Positions 5,590-11,731 of a DNA stretch of 11,731 nt are shown one piece after another (the stretch's first letter is position 1; the number at the start of each line of letters is the position of its first letter). This DNA comes from Candidatus Sivonenia alaskensis PMM_0068. GTDB taxonomy: Bacteria; Cyanobacteriota; Cyanobacteriia; Gloeobacterales; PMM-0068. Both the position numbers and the translations under genes were made by a program. The notes under the pieces were generated by a model that worked only from the letters and a program-made list of their open reading frames with translations, was not told the origin of the DNA and did no database searches. The stretch spans positions 1-11,731 of the forward strand of contig CASBPW010000255.1 in assembly GCA_949127685.1 (NCBI GenBank). Reading direction: 5' to 3'.

Positions 5590-7575
5590 ATGTCTCAACC
5601 ATCTTTTTCTCCGACCAAAAAGCCCAATCGTTTGGTCCATGAGGCCAGCCTATACCTACGCAAACATGCCCATAACCCAATCAATTGGTATCCCTGGGGT
5701 GAAGAAGCACTCAAAAAAGCGGCTGAGCTGGACCTTCCTATTTTCCTGAGCGTGGGCTACAGTTCTTGCCACTGGTGCACGGTGATGGAGAATGAGGCTT
5801 TCTCTGACCAGGCCATTGCTGACTTTATGAACGAGCACTATGTGTCGATCAAAGTGGACCGGGAAGAACGTCCTGATTTAGACAGCATCTATATGCAATC
5901 CCTTCAACTGATGACAGGACAGGGAGGATGGCCGATGAATGTATTTCTGACGCCACAAGATCTAATTCCTTTCTATGGCGGAACCTATTTCCCCATTGAA
6001 GCTCGCTATGGCCGCCCGGCCTTTATGGAAATATTGGACAGAATCCAAGAGTTTTACCACACCGAAAAAGACAAAATCCAAACCCATAAGACTCAGATCC
6101 TCAGTGCTTTACAACAAGCAACGCACTTAGCGCCCCTTGATCAAATCGAACCACGAACCTTGCGTTCGGGCCTAGAGCAATGCCAGCGCATCCTCCAGCG
6201 CGGCGGTCCTGGCCCCAATTTCCCGATGATTCCCTATGCCGAAGCCACGCTGAGAGCTAGCCGATTTACAGACTGGAGTCCCTTAGCCGAGGAAGCTCGT
6301 CAACGGGCCGAAGAAAGAACCGAAGACCTTGTCTTAGGAGGTATTTTTGACCACGCAGGTGGAGGTTTCCATCGCTATACCGTTGACGGCACTTGGACCG
6401 TTCCCCACTTTGAGAAAATGCTCTATGACAATGGTCAGATTCTAGAGTTCATCAGCGACCTTTGGCGAGCAGGCAAACAGGAACCGGCCATAAAGCGAGC
6501 AGTCCATAAAACGGTCCAGTGGCTAGACCGAGAAATGACCAGCCCGCAAGGCTACTTCTATGCCGCCCAGGATGCAGATTCCGAAGGAGAAGAAGGCAAA
6601 TATTATGTGTGGAGGTACCAGGAACTTGAACAAGCCTTGACCGCCGAAGAATTCCAACGTTTAGTCGAACAATTTGACGTTACGCCTAGCGGAAATTTTG
6701 AAGGACATATCGTCCTGCAACGAATGCACCTGGGTAAACTCCCAGAAGTTTTAGAAAACGCTTTAGATAAACTGCACGACATCCGCCTAAAGCGTATCCC
6801 GCCGGTAACAGACACCAAGCTGATCGTGGCATGGAATGCCCTACAGGTATCAGGCTTGGTGAAAGCGGCTTTAGCCTTTAATCAATCGGATTATCTAACC
6901 CGTGCTACACGCTGTCTAGCGTTCATTCTCGAACACCTACAGCCCAAGGGCCGACTGCATCGGGTCTATTACGGCAGTGACCAACCCATAACCGTTCTGG
7001 CTAAATCGGAAGACTATGCACTCTTGATTAAAGCGTTACTCGACCTGTTCGAAGCCACTCAGGAAGTTCGCTGGCTAGAACAAGCGCAAAGCCTACAAAG
7101 CCAGATGGATGAATTGCTTTGGGATCTGGAAATGGGAGGTTATTTCAACACCAGTAGCAGTGACAGTCAAAATTTGATTCTGAGAGAAAAAGATTATCAA
7201 GACAACGCTACCCCCAGTGCCCATGGAATTGCGGTGCGCAACTTGGTTCGGCTGTTCTCCTTTACCGATGACCAGCATTATCGGGAGCGCGCCTACAACA
7301 TCCTCTTACTCTTCGGACAGATCCTGCAAGAGCTTCCCAGAGCTTGCCCTGGTCTCTTGAGTGGCTTAGATGAATATCTGAACCAATCCGTTATTAAAGG
7401 GCCTCAGGAAGTCGGTAGCAGCTTGTTACACCAGTACTGGCCAGGTCTATCGTTTAAGAAGATCCAGGATAGCCAGCCATTAGTATGTCGTGGCTTGGAG
7501 TGTTTAACGCCTCCAACTTCACCTCAGGAATTGCAGCAGCAAATTCAGCAAAGCACTACCCGCACGAGCCTATAG
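5590..7575 (+). CDS. Thioredoxin-domain DUF255 protein (YyaL/SSP411 family)
   Basis: 661 residues from ATG at 5590. The frame is open to an ATG at 5527, but the extra 21 residues look non-conserved and the family usually begins close to NRLVHEASLYLRKHAHNP. The N-terminal third is a thioredoxin-like fold with C60-H-W-C63 in YSSCHWCTVMENEAF, then KVDREERPDLD and GGWPMNVFLTP. The rest is an alpha/alpha barrel resembling N-acylglucosamine 2-epimerase and glycoside hydrolases (DHAGGGFHRY, PHFEKMLYDN, AAQDADSEGEEGKYYVW, VAWNAL). The C-terminus carries the usual VCRG segment. The family is widespread, its biochemical role is unsettled and the mammalian member is SPATA20. No strong ribosome binding site is seen at either start. 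The stop lies 17 bp from the convergent RES gene. Confidence 0.93.
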   Translation: MSQPSFSPTKKPNRLVHEASLYLRKHAHNPINWYPWGEEALKKAAELDLPIFLSVGYSSCHWCTVMENEAFSDQAIADFMNEHYVSIKVDREERPDLDSIYMQSLQLMTGQGGWPMNVFLTPQDLIPFYGGTYFPIEARYGRPAFMEILDRIQEFYHTEKDKIQTHKTQILSALQQATHLAPLDQIEPRTLRSGLEQCQRILQRGGPGPNFPMIPYAEATLRASRFTDWSPLAEEARQRAEERTEDLVLGGIFDHAGGGFHRYTVDGTWTVPHFEKMLYDNGQILEFISDLWRAGKQEPAIKRAVHKTVQWLDREMTSPQGYFYAAQDADSEGEEGKYYVWRYQELEQALTAEEFQRLVEQFDVTPSGNFEGHIVLQRMHLGKLPEVLENALDKLHDIRLKRIPPVTDTKLIVAWNALQVSGLVKAALAFNQSDYLTRATRCLAFILEHLQPKGRLHRVYYGSDQPITVLAKSEDYALLIKALLDLFEATQEVRWLEQAQSLQSQMDELLWDLEMGGYFNTSSSDSQNLILREKDYQDNATPSAHGIAVRNLVRLFSFTDDQHYRERAYNILLLFGQILQELPRACPGLLSGLDEYLNQSVIKGPQEVGSSLLHQYWPGLSFKKIQDSQPLVCRGLECLTPPTSPQELQQQIQQSTTRTSL

Positions 7576-7592
7576 GACCCAAAGGAATAGGG

Positions 7593-8060
7593 TCACGGTT
7601 GCTTTGATAGACGGGCATCCAGAACGAACGGCTCAGGGGGAAAAATTTGAATCTTGGCAAAGTCTAGATGACGAGGATTCAGTAAGATATTGTTCTCTTG
7701 CGGAACAACCGCTGAGGGCACCAGTAACAACAGCGTCTTGCCATGGGCAGCCCACTGATCGCCTATGGCGGCCAAGTTTGAAGGAGCAGGAGTATCTCTC
7801 CAGTCCAGTGCAAGCTGAGTTGCTTCTACCCTGTCCATCTTTATATCGTCAGGAATCTCTACCCGAATAGCCGTACGACTGGTTCCAAAATCCGCTATAT
7901 CCAGATGAACCAAAGTTTCTAAGGCGGTTAGGGATAAAGTGGCAGAGCAATAAACAATGGCTGTTCCCTTGGAGTTCTAGCGGCCACCCGCTCGACGTGC
8001 TCCCTCTCCATCAAAGGCTGTAGTTGTGAACTTGATCTTTGAAAGCCGCCAAATCAGCAC
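7593..8060 (-). pseudogene. RES-domain toxin interrupted by one in-frame amber codon
   Basis: Read from GTG at 8060 the frame encodes 155 residues, the normal size for RES toxins, but codon 28 (7979-7977) is TAG. It falls in GGR*NSKGTAIVY, where the family has Trp, so a single TGG-to-TAG change explains it. Everything downstream is intact: Y37, E48 in TALETLVHLD, DWRDTPAP, S116 in VPSAVVP, and NNILLNPRHLDF. The R-E-S signature residues (R27, E48, S116) therefore all survive apart from the stop. RES toxins degrade NAD+ (established for MbcT and Pseudomonas homologues). The GTG overlaps the antitoxin stop by one base (TAGTG), implying translational coupling. Unless the amber codon is suppressed, or is a sequencing error, the toxin is dead. 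The absence of other damage suggests recent loss. Confidence 0.88.
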
Positions 8061-8497
8061 TAGCTATAGACTCCATAGTCAATTCGGTTGAGCAAATCTA
8101 CGACTTGCTCAACGCCAGCGTCCGTATCCAGCCACTCCAGCGGTTTTGTTCCGCCTAAGGCTCGATTGGGACGATTCAGCCAGTCCTTCGCGGTCGCTTC
8201 ACTTTCAAAGACCTCCTTCGCCAAGGCAATGACGCGCGCTAGACGATAGAGACGATCCGAGGTAGCCTGAGTTAAGATTTTTTCCCCTTTCTTATGTCGG
8301 GCAAGGGTGCGCGGGGTAATCCCAATCAATTGAGCCAATTTAGACTCTGGAATATTAAACCGTGTAGCAATCTGAGAAGCTAAACGGATCGAAAATCCCT
8401 GCCGTATTGCTCGCACAATCTCTTGCTCAGGGCTTATTTCGCCATATTCTACCCCGAGAATGTCAAGGGCAGCTGCACTTAGCGTCATGGCTATCAT
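8060..8497 (-). CDS. Xre/MbcA/ParS-type antitoxin (DUF2384)
   Basis: An antitoxin that neutralises its RES partner and represses its own promoter (family knowledge). It has an N-terminal helix-turn-helix (about residues 30-75, with LAQLIGITPRTLARHKKGE) and a C-terminal DUF2384 toxin-binding domain (FESEATAKDWLNRPNRALGG, PLEWLDTDAG) ending in the typical RIDYGVYS. The frame extends to an ATG at 8515, but that codon overlaps one of the two operator half-palindrome pairs and would precede the predicted transcription start. The ATG at 8497 (145 residues), or one at 8488, is therefore preferred. None has a clear ribosome binding site. Its stop overlaps the toxin GTG by one base. The gene is complete, unlike its toxin. 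Confidence 0.92.
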   Translation of the reverse strand: MIAMTLSAAALDILGVEYGEISPEQEIVRAIRQGFSIRLASQIATRFNIPESKLAQLIGITPRTLARHKKGEKILTQATSDRLYRLARVIALAKEVFESEATAKDWLNRPNRALGGTKPLEWLDTDAGVEQVVDLLNRIDYGVYS

Positions 8498-8503
8498 TTT
8501 TGA

Positions 8504-8534
8504 GACACATGTCATTATTCTAGCGACAAATGTC
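8504..8534 (-). promoter_or_regulatory. Double operator for the toxin-antitoxin locus
   Basis: Two GACA-NN-TGTC dyads lie at 8504-8513 (GACACATGTC) and 8525-8534 (GACAAATGTC). They are exactly 21 bp apart, two helical turns, so bound dimers would sit on the same DNA face. One covers the predicted transcription start and the other lies in the spacer between -35 and -10. This is the expected layout for autorepression by the HTH antitoxin. Confidence 0.72.
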
Positions 8535-8546
8535 TTATTAGGTCAC
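8517..8546 (-). promoter_or_regulatory. Predicted promoter of the toxin-antitoxin locus
   Basis: Reading the minus strand, GTGACC (8546-8541) and TAGAAT (8522-8517) are separated by 18 bp. TAGAAT differs from the -10 consensus at two positions and GTGACC from the -35 consensus at two. Transcription would start near 8510. Overlap with both operator dyads supports the call. Confidence 0.5.
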
Positions 8547-8635
8547 ACCGTCGCTACTTCCAGAAAGTTGCTCAAGTTGATAGGGAACTGATTGAACTGG
8601 ATTAGTCTGTAGTTCAGGCAATACAGGAGTAGTGG

Positions 8636-9751
8636 ATGAGAATTGAGACCCTCGCTGTTCATGCGGGTCATAGCGTAGACCCAAGCACGGGGGCAATCAC
8701 CCCCCCCATTCAGCTATCTACGACTTTTGAGCGCTCCGAAGATGGTAGTTATCCTCGTGGCCATCTCTATAGCCGTGTAAGCAACCCTAACCGGGAAGCT
8801 TTAGAGCACTGTCTGAGCAAACTGGAAGGCGGCAGCGCAACCGCCGCTTTTGCTTCAGGCTCCGCTGCGACCATGAGCATTTTTCAAAGTCTCTCTCCCC
8901 AAGATCATGTCCTCGCTCCGAAGGATGCCTATCATGGGACCGCCAAGCTCTTGACGGAAATTTTCATTCCCTGGGGATTAGCCGTCACTTTTGTGGATAT
9001 GACCGACCTCGATCAAGTCCACGCAGCCATCCGGCCCAATACCAAACTGATTTGGACCGAAACCCCTTCCAATCCGCTGTTGAAAATTACCAATATCCCT
9101 GAGGTGGCGAATCTAGCCCATCACATAGGAGCCCAATGCGTTTGCGACAACACCTGGGCCACCCCTGTCTTACAACGCCCTTTGGAGCAGGGAGCAGACC
9201 TCGTCCTCCACGCCACTACTAAATACTTGGGTGGTCATAGTGACGTTTTGGGAGGAGCCGTAATTGCTAAAGTGGAAGATTTTTTCTTTCAAAAAATCCG
9301 AACGGTTCAACAAACCGGAGGAGCGGTTCCTTCACCCTTTGACTGTTGGCTCACGCTTAGAGGTATTCGTACCCTTCCCTATCGAATGCGGGCGCACTCA
9401 GAAAATGCCCTCAAGATTGCCCAATTTTTAGATCAACATCCTACCGTTGAGAAAGTCTACTATCCCGGTTTGCAGCAGCATCCGGGTCATAACCTTGCAA
9501 ACCAACAAATGAAACTTTTTGGCGGGATGCTTTCTTTTCAAGTCGCTGGAGGGCAAAACCGCGCCATGGAAGTTTGTTCCAAAGTGAAGTTATTTACCCG
9601 CGCAACCAGTCTCGGAGGCACCGAAAGTTTGATCGAACATCGAGCCTCTATGGAAGGCCCCAAAACACAAACACCTGACAATCTTCTGCGTGCCTCTGTT
9701 GGCCTTGAGCATATAGAGGATTTGATAGAAGACCTAGGGCAGGCTCTGTAA
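8636..9751 (+). CDS. PLP trans-sulfuration enzyme (cystathionine gamma-synthase/lyase family, MetB-like)
   Basis: A cytosolic fold-type I PLP enzyme of Cys/Met metabolism, 371 residues. Seen in order: YSRVSNPN (Y45, R47; phosphate contacts from the neighbouring subunit), FASGSAA (about 72-78), the cofactor-stacking tyrosine Y99 in DAYHGT, ETPSNP (142-147), D171 in CDNTWATP, the Schiff-base lysine K196 in HATTKYLGGHSD, SLGGTESL (325-332) and R352 near the end in LLRASVGLE. After SLGGTESL most gamma-synthases and lyases have THPASMTH; this protein has IEHRASMEGP, a variant subgroup, so synthase versus lyase activity and the homoserine ester used cannot be assigned from sequence. The ATG has a CAGGAG ribosome binding site six bases upstream. 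It is monocistronic, divergent from the antitoxin gene. Confidence 0.92.
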   Translation: MRIETLAVHAGHSVDPSTGAITPPIQLSTTFERSEDGSYPRGHLYSRVSNPNREALEHCLSKLEGGSATAAFASGSAATMSIFQSLSPQDHVLAPKDAYHGTAKLLTEIFIPWGLAVTFVDMTDLDQVHAAIRPNTKLIWTETPSNPLLKITNIPEVANLAHHIGAQCVCDNTWATPVLQRPLEQGADLVLHATTKYLGGHSDVLGGAVIAKVEDFFFQKIRTVQQTGGAVPSPFDCWLTLRGIRTLPYRMRAHSENALKIAQFLDQHPTVEKVYYPGLQQHPGHNLANQQMKLFGGMLSFQVAGGQNRAMEVCSKVKLFTRATSLGGTESLIEHRASMEGPKTQTPDNLLRASVGLEHIEDLIEDLGQAL

Positions 9752-9818
9752 AGTTATTTACCCAGCACTATGGTTTTTCTAACGAGTGTTGTTAAACCAA
9801 CTCAGAGAGGACGGGCCG

Positions 9819-9844
9819 TTGGTGTTTGGAGCGAAAAACACCAA
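9819..9844 (+). other. 9-bp inverted repeat downstream of the trans-sulfuration gene
   Basis: TTGGTGTTT (9819-9827) and AAACACCAA (9836-9844) are perfect complements around loop GGAGCGAA, 68 bp after the stop codon and 100 bp before the DUF445 gene. No U-tract follows, so an intrinsic terminator is doubtful. It could be a processing or attenuation hairpin. The rest of 9752-9944 shows no gene. Confidence 0.55.
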
Positions 9845-9944
9845 GGAAGAACTTGTGAAGGGTATGCTCAATAGAGAGGACTACAAAGTGTTAAATAAGA
9901 ACTCTAAGGATCTTCGGGGCTGAATAGTAGCAAAGGAGGGCAAT

Positions 9945-11177
9945 GTGGGCCTAACGCTATTGCATTATATTTTACCACCCATCGTAGGGGCAGGCATTGG
10001 TTTTACCTCAGACACAATTGCTATTCGCATGCTTTTTCGGCCCTACAAGCCTATATACCTATTCGGACGTCAGCTACCGCTAACGCCCGGACTCTTCCCC
10101 AAAGGTCAGGTGCGTTTTGCAGGCAAGGTAGCCCAGATGATGACCGACAAATTACTGACTCCTGAAGAAATACAGCGTATTGCCCAGCGTCTATTGACTC
10201 CTGCCCGCATTGAAGAAGGGCTGCGCTTTACCTTGCTCTATATCCTGGGTGAATATAGCGACCCACGCCGTCGTGCTCGTCTATCCGTTGGGTTGGGAGA
10301 AATTCTCAAGCAAGTCTTTAGTGCCTCTTTGCCCCAGTGGATCGAGCAGTTGAGTCATTCCAAGACTACGGAAAAATGGCTGGAACAACTTTTTGATCAA
10401 GTGATTTTGGGCTTAAAAATAAGCCCAGCCCAAGCAGACACGATATCGCAATGGATTGAGCAGAATCTCTTTACGGCAGAACGGGTGCGTCAGGCCCTCG
10501 TCAATGTGCTCACCCCTCAAACCTTAGAGGCCCTTGACCGGGAAGCCCGTGAACGCAGTAAGGGAGGGCTTTGGGTAGTTGCTAACTTAATTGGACTGAA
10601 AGACCCGCTTACGCGATTAAAAACGTTTTGCATTGAGCGCCCTGAGGCTGCCGATGAACTTTTTGCCCGTTTTTTAGTAGAGGCCGGAGTGCATGAACGC
10701 CTTGTGGGAGCCCTCACCGACCTGAGTATTCAAAATTTTCCAGCGGTGACCGTCCAAAATCTGCGCCGCCAGTTTATCAGCAGCATTATTCAATCTCTAG
10801 AACTTCAAGGGCCCGTCCTGAGCCAACGCATTGGAGAGTCTATCGACTGGAACCGATGGGCAGCGGCGGTACTGGATCGGATTACGGGTTCTGAGCAAAC
10901 TTTGGGCTGGATTGATAGCCTTGCGAAAGGAACCAGCGGTATCATAGACAGCTATTTGGTCCGTGAACTAGAACCTCTTGTCATTAAATTCTTGCCTTCC
11001 TTAGGCTTGGAAGAATTAGTCGTCAAAAAGATTTGTGCCACATCCGCACAGGAACTTGAAGATGCCATCCAACAGGTGGCTCGTAACGAACTGAAAGCGA
11101 TTCCCTACGTGGGGATGACCCTTGGTTTCTGCGTAGGTCTTTTTGAAGTTTTATTGGTAACTTTTCTCCCGAGCTAA
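9945..11177 (+). CDS. DUF445 family membrane protein
   Basis: 410 residues with the DUF445 plan: an N-terminal membrane helix (LHYILPPIVGAGIGF) running into TSDTIAIRMLFRPYKPIYLFG and LPLTPGLFPKGQ, a long amphipathic helical middle, and a C-terminal helix (IPYVGMTLGFCVGLFEVLLVTFL). Most members have Asn after the Thr in the first motif (TN-xxAI-MLF); here it is TSDTIAIRMLF. The family is common in Firmicutes and cyanobacteria, and its function is not established. The start is GTG at 9945: AGGAGG at 9934-9939 sits five bases upstream, and the overlapping ATG at 9943 meets a stop after three codons. It is convergent with the methyltransferase gene, only 3 bp between stops, leaving no space for a terminator. 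Confidence 0.92.
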   Translation: MGLTLLHYILPPIVGAGIGFTSDTIAIRMLFRPYKPIYLFGRQLPLTPGLFPKGQVRFAGKVAQMMTDKLLTPEEIQRIAQRLLTPARIEEGLRFTLLYILGEYSDPRRRARLSVGLGEILKQVFSASLPQWIEQLSHSKTTEKWLEQLFDQVILGLKISPAQADTISQWIEQNLFTAERVRQALVNVLTPQTLEALDREARERSKGGLWVVANLIGLKDPLTRLKTFCIERPEAADELFARFLVEAGVHERLVGALTDLSIQNFPAVTVQNLRRQFISSIIQSLELQGPVLSQRIGESIDWNRWAAAVLDRITGSEQTLGWIDSLAKGTSGIIDSYLVRELEPLVIKFLPSLGLEELVVKKICATSAQELEDAIQQVARNELKAIPYVGMTLGFCVGLFEVLLVTFLPS

Positions 11178-11180
11178 TAG

Positions 11181-11731
11181 CTAGTAGTCCATCTGTACGA
11201 ATAGGGCTTTTAGATATTGGCCTTCTTTAAAACGCACAGGATGGTCTAAGGCATGTCCGGTCCGCTCTATAACGGAAAAAGAACGCTTTCCAAGACCACT
11301 TTCTACGGCAGCTTCAAAATCCTCTTTAGACACATGGGAAGAACAGGAACAACTGACTAAAATTCCTTGTGGACTCACTACACCAGCCCCAAGCACAGTT
11401 AGCTGCTCGTAGGCTTTTAGGGCCTGCAAACGGTCTGCTGCTCTCTGGGCAAAAGAAGGGGGGTCTAGAATCACTAAATCGAATTTCTGGCCCCGTTTTT
11501 TCAAATTTGCCAACTGTGCAAATGCATCCCCCTGCAAACATTGATGAGGGACATCCGCCAGTTTAGGATTGAGCAAAAAGTTACGGACTGCACTGGACAA
11601 GGCATGAGCACTGAGGTCTAAACTGACAACACCTTTAGCCCCACCACAAGCGGCATAGACCGAAAATCCGCCCGAGAAACTAAAGACATTGAGCACCTGC
11701 TTTCCTTTTGCTAAGGCTTGGACCCTGGCTC
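11181..11731 (-). CDS. Class I SAM-dependent rRNA methyltransferase, RlmI-like (partial, C-terminal part)
   Basis: The frame runs open off the right edge of the window, so the N-terminal PUA-like and linker regions are missing; about 183 residues are visible. It reads ARVQALAKGKQ then VLNVFSFSGGFSVYAA (SAM motif I), VVSLDLS (motif II acidic residue), GDAFAQL, DLVILDPPSFAQ (motif IV, DPP) and LVSCSCSSHVS. This pattern is that of the RlmI/RlmK (YccW) family, whose E. coli member makes m5C1962 in 23S rRNA. The GTG at 11696 is internal: residues before it continue the family alignment. Identity to RlmI itself, rather than a paralogue, cannot be settled from the C-terminus. Confidence 0.9.
   Translation of the reverse strand, partial: ARVQALAKGKQVLNVFSFSGGFSVYAACGGAKGVVSLDLSAHALSSAVRNFLLNPKLADVPHQCLQGDAFAQLANLKKRGQKFDLVILDPPSFAQRAADRLQALKAYEQLTVLGAGVVSPQGILVSCSCSSHVSKEDFEAAVESGLGKRSFSVIERTGHALDHPVRFKEGQYLKALFVQMDY

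Noticed and set aside
7576..7594. GACCC/GGGTC hairpin between the convergent DUF255 and RES genes as a terminator
   Set aside because: The stem is only five pairs with no T-tract on either strand, so it is too weak to call.

Overview
The window looks like chromosomal DNA of a cyanobacterium, probably one of the less-sampled lineages. This is inferred from gene content: a cyanobacterial-type polynucleotide phosphorylase, a DUF445 membrane protein, a DUF255/YyaL protein with the CHWCTVME variant, and a five-helix membrane protein of a type I associate with cyanobacteria. No rRNA, tRNA, CRISPR array or complete insertion sequence was seen.

Layout. 1-627 is a long non-coding leader region holding a 32-bp direct-repeat pair, one copy of a ~100-bp dispersed repeat, hairpins and an extended -10 promoter for pnp. 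628-2766 is pnp, closed by a rho-independent terminator and followed at once by the second copy of the ~100-bp repeat. 3055-5487 carries three minus-strand genes: a channel-like membrane protein, a five-helix membrane protein and a Tat-exported dienelactone hydrolase. 5590-7575 (+) is a DUF255 thioredoxin-like protein divergent from the hydrolase. 7593-8497 (-) is a type II RES/Xre-DUF2384 toxin-antitoxin locus. Its toxin carries one in-frame amber codon inside the conserved GGRWN motif, while the antitoxin and a well-formed double operator are intact. 8636-9751 (+) is a PLP trans-sulfuration enzyme, 9945-11177 (+) a DUF445 protein, and 11181-11731 (-) the C-terminal part of an RlmI-type rRNA methyltransferase that runs off the window.

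Most genes are ordinary single housekeeping or conserved units rather than one pathway. The functionally linked pair is the toxin-antitoxin module, with a TAGTG stop/start overlap and self-operator. The parts most worth a second look are the amber-interrupted RES toxin with its intact operator, the repeats around pnp (a dispersed element that keeps its hairpin, and a direct-repeat pair whose central dyad is preserved by symmetric substitutions), and the channel-like protein whose pore loop lacks a K+ filter.
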